From: Jeotgalibacillus campisalis
GTDB taxonomy: Bacteria > Bacillota > Bacilli > Bacillales > Jeotgalibacillaceae
Direction of reading: 5' to 3'
DNA length: 64,000 bases
Assembly (NCBI RefSeq): GCF_000829515.1
Contig: NZ_JXRR01000017.1
Span: 434,001 to 498,000, forward strand
Position numbers and translations under genes: made by a program. Of the stretch, positions 57,106-64,000 are shown piece by piece. The stretch's first letter is position 1, and each line of letters starts with the position of its first letter. Under the pieces are notes generated by a model that worked only from the letters and a program-made list of their open reading frames with translations, made no database searches and was not told where the DNA came from.

Positions 57106-57885
57106 TTATAGCAAACCTGCCCGTTTCAATCCTTCAGCGATCCCAAATTCATCAACAGCTGTGGTTGTAAAATCTGCCGCTTCCTTGGCTTCGCTGCAGC
57201 CATTTCCCATTGCAATGCCGCAACCGACAGCAGCCAGCATTTCAATGTCATTTAAACCGTCTCCAAATGCATACACATTTTCCATCTTTATCGAAAGAAT
57301 CTTAATAACTTCTTCGATTCCTCTCGCCTTTGAGCCTCCAGCTGGTATCACATCTACGGATTGAGGGTGCCATCTGATAAAGTCAAACCGCTCAAATTTC
57401 TCATCATATGCTTCTTCTTCATTTCCTTCGCAAAAAAGCAGGGTTTGATAAATTTCTTCCATGTGAAAGTAAGAAGGGTCATGCGTAGGAAAGGATTTAA
57501 TTTTTAATGAATTAAAGCTGTTGGTAATTCTGTCGTGCTGTTCAACATTTGCTTTCATTTCGCTTCTGCCCATATAAACAAGCGGATGATTGTTTACAGC
57601 GGCTGCTTCTGTTAATTCTTTTAAACTGTCATAATGAAGCGGATTGCTTACGATGGTTTTGCCATTATGCTCCACGTATTGACCGTTATAGCTGATAAAC
57701 GTATCAATGGACAGCTCCCTGCGCAAGTCCTCAAACATAAATGGTGCTCTTCCTGTTGCAATCGCTACATGATGTCCCTTGTCTCTAAGCGCGTTAATCG
57801 CTTCTTTAGTGGATGCGGGCAGTTTTTTATTATGATCTAAAAGTGTGCCATCGATATCAAAAAATATCATTTTTTTATTACTCAT
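57106..57885 (-). CDS. Cof-type HAD phosphatase
   Basis: A 259-aa HAD hydrolase: nucleophile FDIDGT (Asp10, Asp12), ATGR, and GDGLNDIEML for magnesium. Probably dephosphorylates sugar or nucleotide phosphates. The ATG at 57885 follows AGAGGTGA; the frame to 57984 lacks a ribosome site and conserved sequence. Confidence 0.9.
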   Translation of the reverse strand: MSNKKMIFFDIDGTLLDHNKKLPASTKEAINALRDKGHHVAIATGRAPFMFEDLRRELSIDTFISYNGQYVEHNGKTIVSNPLHYDSLKELTEAAAVNNHPLVYMGRSEMKANVEQHDRITNSFNSLKIKSFPTHDPSYFHMEEIYQTLLFCEGNEEEAYDEKFERFDFIRWHPQSVDVIPAGGSKARGIEEVIKILSIKMENVYAFGDGLNDIEMLAAVGCGIAMGNGCSEAKEAADFTTTAVDEFGIAEGLKRAGLL

Positions 57886-58050
57886 CCTGTCACCTCTATA
57901 TAAAAATTGTTCATTTCTATGAAGACCCTCTCCCATAATACCAGAAGCGTTGGGAGAGAAAAATAATCTGCCTTTTTGCATCATAGATTACCGTATGCCA
58001 AAAAAATAGAACATCGCTCAAGCAATGCTCTCACACTTACTTCTTATCAA

Positions 58051-59100
58051 TTACTTCAACATTTCTTTCACCAGTTCTTTGTTTCTCTGTTTAAATACTT
58101 CATTATGGGATGAAACCATTGCCGCGCTGCTGGCATCAGGCTGTATAAATTGTTTAGCTTTATTAACAGCATTGGCTGCATCCTGAAAAGCACCTGCTAT
58201 TAGATGAAGTTTGCCATCGTGTTTTAAGATGTCACCCGCAGCATACAAACCAGGGACGGATGATTCACTGGTGGCATTCCCTGAAACATAAAAATCATCG
58301 ATCATCTGAATACCGAGCTCACTGTTTTTAATTAGGGCTGAGTCGATTTCATATCCATGATTAATAACCACTTCGTCGATATCGAGTATGGTCACATCCC
58401 CATTTTCTTGATTGGTGAGTTCTACTTTTTCGATCGTTTCATGATCTGCAGCAGCTGTGAGTTTGGTTATGGAAGTGGAAAGCATACAAACCGCCGAACT
58501 GTTCAAAAGCTGTGTTACTTGTGCTTCATGCCCTTTCAGAGAATCCTTTCTGTATGTCAGATAGATTTTTTTGGCAATAGGCTCTAATTCATTTGCCCAG
58601 TCAATCGCTGAATTTCCGCCTCCTGAAAGCAGGATCGTTTTATCTTTGAAACGCTGCAAGGATTTAACTGTATAATGCAGATTCGTTACTTCAAACCGGT
58701 CAGCACCTTCTATCGTCAGCTTTTGAGGGTTTAAGATGCCGCTTCCTACAGCTACAATTACCGTTTTTGATACATGCTGGTTTCCAGAAGTCCCCTCTAA
58801 TATAAATAGTCCGTCAGCTGTCCGGCCGATTGATTGTATTTTCTCATTTAATATGACTTCAGGATTAAACGTCAGCCCTTGCTCTACCAACTGATCAATT
58901 AACTTTGCTCCGGGCAGAGGAGTTTGTCCGCCTACATCCCAGATCATCTTTTCAGGATACACATGAATTTTCCCGCCAAGCTGAGGCTGATATTCAATCA
59001 CTTTCGTCTTTAATTCCCTCAGTCCGCTGTAAAAAGCTGAATAGAGACCCGCAGGACCTCCTCCAATCACAGTAACATCAAATATTTCCTGGTTATGCAT
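58051..59100 (-). CDS. Ferredoxin/flavodoxin-NADP+ reductase type flavoprotein (YcgT/YumC-like)
   Basis: Thioredoxin-reductase-like FNR, 349 aa, lacking the CxxC pair of true thioredoxin reductases. FAD motif VTVIGGGPAGLYSA, NADP motif LLSGGGNSAIDWA and C-terminal LYAAGDILKHDGK. Likely passes electrons to ferredoxin/flavodoxin or reduces iron chelates. A Fur-like box downstream of its -10 points to iron-limitation expression, as reported for B. subtilis ycgT. Confidence 0.9.
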   Translation of the reverse strand: MHNQEIFDVTVIGGGPAGLYSAFYSGLRELKTKVIEYQPQLGGKIHVYPEKMIWDVGGQTPLPGAKLIDQLVEQGLTFNPEVILNEKIQSIGRTADGLFILEGTSGNQHVSKTVIVAVGSGILNPQKLTIEGADRFEVTNLHYTVKSLQRFKDKTILLSGGGNSAIDWANELEPIAKKIYLTYRKDSLKGHEAQVTQLLNSSAVCMLSTSITKLTAAADHETIEKVELTNQENGDVTILDIDEVVINHGYEIDSALIKNSELGIQMIDDFYVSGNATSESSVPGLYAAGDILKHDGKLHLIAGAFQDAANAVNKAKQFIQPDASSAAMVSSHNEVFKQRNKELVKEMLK

Positions 59101-59130
59101 AGCTGCCCACTCCTCTTTCTATATTACGAT

Positions 59131-59178
59131 TGATTATCATTCTCATTTAACTATACTCCCTATCTGAACTAAAAACAA
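59131..59178 (-). promoter_or_regulatory. Promoter with Fur-like box, FNR gene
   Basis: -35 TTGTTT (59173-59178), 17-base spacer, -10 TATAGT (59150-59155). TGAGAATGATAATCA (59131-59145) follows at about +4 and agrees with the Fur consensus at 12 of 14 specified positions. Confidence 0.65.
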
Positions 59179-59299
59179 TATTAGCCGCTGATTCATTCGC
59201 CTCTTCTACTCATCTCTTTCATTACATACAATAGTTTATTGCGGAAAGACCGGAGATTGCTTTAACGCACTTACCTTTAAAGATAAAGAGGGAGATCAA

Positions 59300-60343
59300 G
59301 TGAAACCATGGAATAAGGCGTGTCAAATCGCAGCCGTTTATGTTGGAACAGTGGTGGGAACAGGGTTTGCTACGGGAAAAGAAATTGTTGAATTTTTCTC
59401 CCAATATGGTTTGTGGGGGCTGCTTGGCATTATTGTAAGCGGATATTTTTTTATTACGCTCGGGACAAGCCTGATGGTTAAAGCGATTGACTTAAAGGCA
59501 CGATCTTATGAGGAGCTTAATGAGTATTTATTTGGCAGAAGGATAGCAAAAGGAATAAACCTGATCATGTTGGTGATGCTTTTAGGATTTTGCACCGTTA
59601 TGCTTTCAGGAGCAGGGGCGATATTTGAAGAGCAGCTTGCACGCCCGAGGATAGCAGGAATTTTGCTGACGATCATTTTGCTACTAGCGGTAATGACCTT
59701 AGGCACTAAAGGGTTAGTAGCGGTTAATACGTTTATTGTACCGCTCATGATCGGGTTTACTCTTTTATTGGCGTTTCATTCTGTTAGGACTGACGGATTT
59801 ATCGAAAATATGCTCATGGTTCCTGAACAGGGTACCGGTTGGAAAGCCTTTGCTTCACCATTTATCTACCCTGCCATGAATTTAGCCATGGCACAGGCGG
59901 TTCTTGTCCCGCTCGCTGCTGAAGTGAATGACAAAAAGGCAGTGCGTTTAGGCGGATTGATCGGAGGAGTCGTCTTAACTCTGATTCTTCTTGCGAGTCA
60001 TATGACGCTTGTTACATTGCCGGATTTTACTCAATTTGAAATACCAATGGCTGAAGTTATGAAAGGAGCCATGCTTTCTTTCTACTGGATTTACATACTC
60101 GTGATCTATGGAGAAATTTTCTCTTCCATAGCGGGGAACCTTTATGGCGCGGAAAAGCAAATCAGCACGTATATTCGTGCAGGACGTATGTGGATCATGG
60201 TCCTGGTGTTACTTCTTTGTGCAGCATTTAGTACTTTTTCTTACAGCACCCTTTTAGGCTTTTTATATCCTTTATTTGGCTATATCAGTCTTGCGTTCTT
60301 TTTTTTATTATGGTGGAAATCTTCAAAGCGGTTTCAGTCTTAG
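59300..60343 (+). CDS. YkvI-like membrane transporter
   Basis: A 347-aa integral membrane protein with about ten helices and an APC-type N-terminus (YVGTVVGTGFATGKEIVEFF). The GTGFATG unwound-helix motif suggests a LeuT-fold symporter; substrate unknown. Starts at GTG behind GAGGGAG. It ends 26 bases from the convergent phosphoesterase gene, with no clear terminator. Confidence 0.82.
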   Translation: MKPWNKACQIAAVYVGTVVGTGFATGKEIVEFFSQYGLWGLLGIIVSGYFFITLGTSLMVKAIDLKARSYEELNEYLFGRRIAKGINLIMLVMLLGFCTVMLSGAGAIFEEQLARPRIAGILLTIILLLAVMTLGTKGLVAVNTFIVPLMIGFTLLLAFHSVRTDGFIENMLMVPEQGTGWKAFASPFIYPAMNLAMAQAVLVPLAAEVNDKKAVRLGGLIGGVVLTLILLASHMTLVTLPDFTQFEIPMAEVMKGAMLSFYWIYILVIYGEIFSSIAGNLYGAEKQISTYIRAGRMWIMVLVLLLCAAFSTFSYSTLLGFLYPLFGYISLAFFFLLWWKSSKRFQS

Positions 60344-60369
60344 CCAAGACCGCTCAGTCCATTAGCGCA

Positions 60370-61218
60370 TCAGCCTTCCTCTGCTTTCAGCGTTACAGCA
60401 ATAATTTCAGGGCGGTTGAATACTCTCAGTGGAAAAAGACTATTCCCAAGGCCGCGGCTGACGACCATTGCAGTCCCATTTTCTGTGTACTCACCTGCAG
60501 TATATTCAGGAAATAAACCCTGTCCTGGTGCGATCATTCCGCCGATCCAGGGAAGCCTGATCTGCCCGCCGTGTGCGTGACCTGAAAAAACAAGGTCCAC
60601 CTCAAACTGACTGTATAAAGAGAGAAGTTCCGGACGATGGGAAAGAAGAATCATGAAATCGTCTCCATTCATCTTTTCAGTAACTCGAGCAAGCCTTTCC
60701 TCCATCGCATTTCGTTCATCGTCATCAGCAGGCTGCAGCGGATCATCCACGCCTAAAAGCTGAATGAATTCTCCCTGTCGTTCCAGCTCAACTGATCTAT
60801 TTCTCATCACATGAATACCGGCTGCTTCAAGCTTGTTTTCCAACCCCTTAAACTTCCCTGATCTTGCTTCGTGGTTGCCCGTGACATAATAAACAGGTGC
60901 AATGTCAGTCAGCTGCTCCATCAGGTTCATACTGGTCTGTTCATTGTACCTTCTTGAGTCAACAAGATCCCCTGTGAACACAAAAATATCCGGCTCCAAC
61001 CCTTGGATTTCGCCTATGAGTTTATGTTGATCTTCTCCAAAGCTTTTGCTATGTAAATCGGATAAGTGAACAATCTTATAATCGTCAAATCCAACAGGTA
61101 GATCCTTTGACTGCATCGTTAAATGTGTTGTGACAATCGAGTTGTTTTGATTATAAAAGAACCAAGCCAGAACTAAAACACCAGCTGCTCCAGCGAACAT
61201 CTTATGTTTTTTTTTCAT
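60370..61218 (-). CDS. Membrane-anchored metallophosphoesterase (YkuE/YaeI-like)
   Basis: 282 aa; an N-terminal hydrophobic anchor (about 7-24) precedes a calcineurin-like domain. All metal motifs are present: LSDLHSK, FTGDLVDS, VTGNHEAR, LLSHRPE and SGHAHGGQ. YaeI-type relatives hydrolyse UDP-diacylglucosamine-like or other phosphoesters; the substrate here is unknown. GAGGTG precedes the ATG. Confidence 0.88.
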   Translation of the reverse strand: MKKKHKMFAGAAGVLVLAWFFYNQNNSIVTTHLTMQSKDLPVGFDDYKIVHLSDLHSKSFGEDQHKLIGEIQGLEPDIFVFTGDLVDSRRYNEQTSMNLMEQLTDIAPVYYVTGNHEARSGKFKGLENKLEAAGIHVMRNRSVELERQGEFIQLLGVDDPLQPADDDERNAMEERLARVTEKMNGDDFMILLSHRPELLSLYSQFEVDLVFSGHAHGGQIRLPWIGGMIAPGQGLFPEYTAGEYTENGTAMVVSRGLGNSLFPLRVFNRPEIIAVTLKAEEG

Positions 61219-61248
61219 TTTAACACCTCTGTAAGCCTTTCATCTTCA

Positions 61249-61590
61249 TTATTTTCCTGCTGCACGCATAGTATGCCACGGCTTAAATTTAAAAATAAAC
61301 CACATCCACCAGACCAGCTGCAGTGCATGTCCAGCCACAACAAATAAAGCCCATGCTTCTCCTTCCTGAAAAGCTGAAAACCAATGATCGTATTCATTTT
61401 GTCCTTCTGGCCTTGCGATGCCGTTGACTAAGCCCGCCACAGGGATCAAAAACGATAGGAATAGGATGAGGAAAGCCATCACTCTATTCCGTTTATGGAC
61501 GATGCTGAAAATGGCTGATGCTGCTGTAGCAGCTATAAACAGATAATAAATCAACCAAAACCAAATGGGCAGTGTTTCAGTGCTATACAT
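61249..61590 (-). CDS. Small membrane protein, three helices
   Basis: 113 aa with segments near 8-30, 38-58 and 78-100, and Trp-rich ends (WWMWFIFKFKPWHTM). Unrecognised. GGATAGGGGG lies before the ATG. It ends 30 bases before the phosphoesterase start, so the two probably form an operon. Confidence 0.7.
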   Translation of the reverse strand: MYSTETLPIWFWLIYYLFIAATAASAIFSIVHKRNRVMAFLILFLSFLIPVAGLVNGIARPEGQNEYDHWFSAFQEGEAWALFVVAGHALQLVWWMWFIFKFKPWHTMRAAGK

Positions 61591-61748
61591 AGCGTCCCCC
61601 TATCCTTCTCGCAATAATTAAAACTATAAATTTATGCCCTTTAATTTTTAATTCCAAGTAATAACTCCTGACATTTTACGCAAACCAACTATAATCCAGC
61701 CTGCCACTTTGACAGTGTATTGGAAGAAAAATTCCGGCGATTAAACAA

Positions 61749-62786
61749 TTAATGCCCAATTAAAGGGTATAGTTTGCTTTCTTCTAAGGTATCATTCACC
61801 AGACGGAGTTCCTCTGCATGGAAGTCAAGGGCAGTGAGTTGAATTGCGTTTTCAAGTACCGTCTGATCATCTTCCGTTACGATTTCATCATCCACTGTAT
61901 AATGAACTTCAGCAATGCCATCTTCGAGTGAAGCGCTAACAACTTCCAGCCCCTCTATCATGGCCGAACCGTAAAAAGCTTCTTCCTTTTCAACCTTCTT
62001 CATTGCGTCTATTGTTTCTGAGAAAGATAAAGCCTCTCCGCTCTCATCAGCTGCTTTTTCCTCAAGCATTCCTCCTGGCAGGAACAAGGTTTGCTCTAAG
62101 TCTTTATCGTAGATTGTATAATATCCACGCGTTTGACCTCTCTCCTCTTTAATCATTATAGGTTCATCGATGGGGCTTTGGGCTACTATTATATCTTCCT
62201 CACCATCAGGATTGAAAAATAAAATTTGTTCAATTCCAAATAAATCGCTAATGCCTATCAGCGAGTCATAAAACATACCCGTTTGAGCAGTGGTTGTGGA
62301 CAATATGTTTCCCTCTTCTGTAAAATTCACATGCAGCTCTGGCCACTCTGCAGTCATTTCAGTATAGGTGCCAAGAATCTCTTGTTCGGAAGGATCACTT
62401 TCAATTAGCGACTGCTTCAGCCGCTCCTCTTTTGAACTGTTTAGTCCGTCCTTACGATCAATACTATATGCTGTCAAAAAGGCGGTTTCAGCACTATACG
62501 TGTGTGAATGAATGAAGTATTCAGACGCCATTGTTTCTTCTTTGCCATCTGATTTAGTATCGGATGCATCACTTGAGGAGTCCTCTTCCATATCCTCTTC
62601 TGCGCTGTTCTCATCCGTGTCTTCTTCGGTTTCAGGTACTTCCTTATCTTCTACATCCGTTTCATCTTGAGAAGTTTCATTAACCGATTCCACACTATCC
62701 TCTGTTGTTTCATTTTCAGCGTCCTGACAGCTTGCCAGCAAAAAAGCTAAAGCAGCTACTCCGCCAATTTTTGTTAGTTTAATCAT
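61749..62786 (-). CDS. Lipoprotein with acidic stalk
   Basis: 345 aa. Signal with lipobox LLASC, then about 65 residues almost wholly Glu, Asp, Ser and Thr, then a folded domain (MASEYFIHSHTYSAETA to the end). The last 100 residues faintly resemble a GerM-type domain (VEVHYTVD region), but I would not assign it. The acidic stalk suits a salt-rich or wall environment. Confidence 0.72.
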   Translation of the reverse strand: MIKLTKIGGVAALAFLLASCQDAENETTEDSVESVNETSQDETDVEDKEVPETEEDTDENSAEEDMEEDSSSDASDTKSDGKEETMASEYFIHSHTYSAETAFLTAYSIDRKDGLNSSKEERLKQSLIESDPSEQEILGTYTEMTAEWPELHVNFTEEGNILSTTTAQTGMFYDSLIGISDLFGIEQILFFNPDGEEDIIVAQSPIDEPIMIKEERGQTRGYYTIYDKDLEQTLFLPGGMLEEKAADESGEALSFSETIDAMKKVEKEEAFYGSAMIEGLEVVSASLEDGIAEVHYTVDDEIVTEDDQTVLENAIQLTALDFHAEELRLVNDTLEESKLYPLIGH

Positions 62787-63026
62787 TTAAAATGCCCCCT
62801 TTTTTTCCATGTACCCTTAGCTTTAAGAAAAAAACCAATTTAAGGAATAAAAAGGAACACGCAACAGTGTATTTCTTAAATTTAAACTGCTGTAAAAGAA
62901 TCATTTCTTTAACGGGAACAGCTGCAGAACATTTCTAAGCTCAGGGTATGCGTCCCTCAATATCATTTTCCGAAGAGTGTGTTTCCTTCAAGACCACATC
63001 CTTTTATTTATTCTGCATACTAACAG

Positions 63027-63063
63027 AAAAAACCTCGGACTCTAATAGGTCAACGAGGTTTGA
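63027..63063 (-). terminator. Terminator-like hairpin
   Basis: AAACCTCG and CGAGGTTT form the stem; six T follow on the minus strand. It is about 320 bases past the deacetylase stop, beyond the repeat. Confidence 0.6.
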
Positions 63064-63155
63064 AAACTTATTTACATTTGGAAGATACGACAATTTTTAA
63101 ATATACGGAGTCAAGACGCCGGCTGGACAAATTTAATTTTGTTGATTTTGCCCGG

Positions 63156-63313
63156 AAAAAGAAATAAGGACCGGTTCATTTCCGTTGCAGGCGGAGGCTT
63201 TCCGCGGGGCGGGAGGTGAGCCCCTTTGATGCTGTTGCATCTGCATGGTCTCACCCTTCATACTTTATCCCGCTGGAGTCCCCGCCTTCCACTGCAATGA
63301 ACCTATTCTTTTT
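63156..63313 (+). repeat. Related 158-bp palindromic element (second type)
   Basis: Ends share AAAAAGAA and GGTTCATT as inverted repeats. Inside, GGCGGAGGCTTTCCGCGGGG and a right arm with GGAGTCCCCGCCTTCC mirror the core of the 230-bp family, but the outer ends differ. An inner stem GGTGAGCC/GGTCTCACC is present. Non-coding. Confidence 0.7.
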
Positions 63314-63377
63314 ACTTATCTTTATTTTATTGCAGATAATACAGGTTAAGTGGAACCTAACACCCATTCTTGATCTA

Positions 63378-64000
63378 TTATTTTGCTAACAACCTGTCAA
63401 TTGTTACTAATTCATAGCCTTCTTCCCTTAACTGGTCAATCATCTGCGGCAATGCATCAACTGTACCTTGTAATTTGGAGCTTTGAAAATTGTGCTGGAG
63501 GATAATACCTCCAGGAGATTTATCCCGTTGAACAATAGTAAGAATTTCCTCTGCTGATTTACCGCTATAATCAATAGTATCTACAGACCACAGGATGTTT
63601 TTAAATCCAAGCTTATCAAATACAAGGGCATCAGCTGAAGTATAGTCTCCATAAGGCGGTCTAAATAAATTGGCTTTCACTCCTGTTATCTTTTCAACGA
63701 TTTCATTAGTAGATGTAATCTGCTGGATGACTTGGGAAGTGTACAATTTGGATAATTCAGGATGATCCCATGTATGATTTGCAATGGTATGACCCTCCTC
63801 GACCATTCTTTTAGCCAACTGCGGATAATATGAAACTTGCTCCCCAACGACAAAAAATGTAGCTGGTACACCTTTTTCTTTTAAAATATCCAAAATTTGA
63901 GGTGTAATCATTTTGTCTGGACCATCATCGAACGTTAACGCGATCCTCTTTTCAGTGGTGTCCCCTTTTTCAATAGCACTTGACTTGTTCACTACTGGAG
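63378..64000 (-). CDS. Polysaccharide deacetylase (NodB domain), 5' end outside window
   Basis: Carbohydrate esterase family 4 enzyme acting on peptidoglycan or related glycans at the cell surface. All motifs are present: TFDDGPD, the zinc His pair in NHTWDHPEL, RPPYGDY, SVDTIDY and ILQHNF. The frame stays open to the window edge (PVV before the apparent GTG at 63992), so a signal peptide or anchor probably lies beyond. Substrate not determinable. Confidence 0.92.
   Translation of the reverse strand, partial: PVVNKSSAIEKGDTTEKRIALTFDDGPDKMITPQILDILKEKGVPATFFVVGEQVSYYPQLAKRMVEEGHTIANHTWDHPELSKLYTSQVIQQITSTNEIVEKITGVKANLFRPPYGDYTSADALVFDKLGFKNILWSVDTIDYSGKSAEEILTIVQRDKSPGGIILQHNFQSSKLQGTVDALPQMIDQLREEGYELVTIDRLLAK

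Larger units (their letters stand above)
62787..63377. other. Gene-free stretch before the deacetylase gene
   Basis: A 590-bp gap with no convincing gene. It holds the lipoprotein's upstream region, the hairpin at 63027 and the 63156-63313 repeat. Confidence 0.55.

Overview
The window is a chromosomal segment of a low-to-mid G+C Gram-positive bacterium of the Bacillaceae or a close relative. Its gene order follows the Bacillus subtilis acsA-to-leuS block almost gene for gene: acsA/acuABC, motPS-ccpA-aroA, ytxGHJ-murC-sftA, ytpRQP, ytoQ, ytoP/ytzB, ytnP-trmB-ytmP, ytlRQP-ytkP, dat-pepV, ythPQ, ytzE, ytzG-ytgP-ytfP, leuS, yttB and mnmL-mnmM. I name products by homology to that species. An acidic tail on the penicillin-binding protein, a lipoprotein with a Glu/Asp/Ser stalk and Na+-type MotPS stators fit a salt-tolerant or alkaliphilic relative. 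That lifestyle is inference, and I cannot name the genus.

Layout. 1-2.8 kb: 3' part of a bifunctional class A penicillin-binding protein. 2.8-7.2 kb: acetate use and its control, with acsA divergent from acuABC and a CcpA site (cre) between them. 7.5-11.4 kb: motS, motP, ccpA and aroA on the minus strand; ccpA has its own cre-overlapped promoter. 12.2-21.3 kb: SigB-type ytxGHJ, then murC, sftA, ytpR, ytpQ, and ytpP coupled to a PfoR-like membrane protein. 21.4-30.1 kb: lipoprotein, YtoQ, two hydrolase-type enzymes, a DUF2207 protein, YtoP, YtzB and lactonase YtnP. 29.5-43 kb: tRNA and lipid enzymes, cysteine synthase, D-amino acid transaminase, dipeptidase, an ABC pair, a pseudouridine synthase and the YtgP flippase. 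43-50 kb holds more accessory genes: kinase-like NTPase, TauE/SafE permease, ferritin and nitroreductase behind a Fur-like box, and a hydrolase-membrane fusion. 50.6-57 kb: rhodanese, T-box-controlled leuS, YttB and the wobble-uridine pair mnmL-mnmM. 57-64 kb: HAD phosphatase, Fur-box flavoprotein, YkvI-like transporter, phosphoesterase, small membrane protein, lipoprotein and the end of a polysaccharide deacetylase.

Two threads cut across the genes. One is carbon control: cre-like sites lie at acuA, ccpA, ytnP and the strong promoter upstream of the 48.1-50.0 kb hydrolase gene. That last promoter is followed within about 35 bases by a terminator hairpin, so it could make a short CcpA-repressed RNA or an attenuated leader. 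The other is a family of about 230-bp palindromic elements with 17-bp terminal inverted repeats: three full copies (7.2, 13.9 and 44.5 kb), a truncated copy, a solo end, and a related 158-bp element at 63.2 kb.

No rRNA, tRNA, CRISPR array, phage or transposase gene was seen. The most unusual items are the repeat family and the 50.0-50.26 kb regulatory stretch. The rest is mostly conserved Bacillaceae housekeeping sequence.
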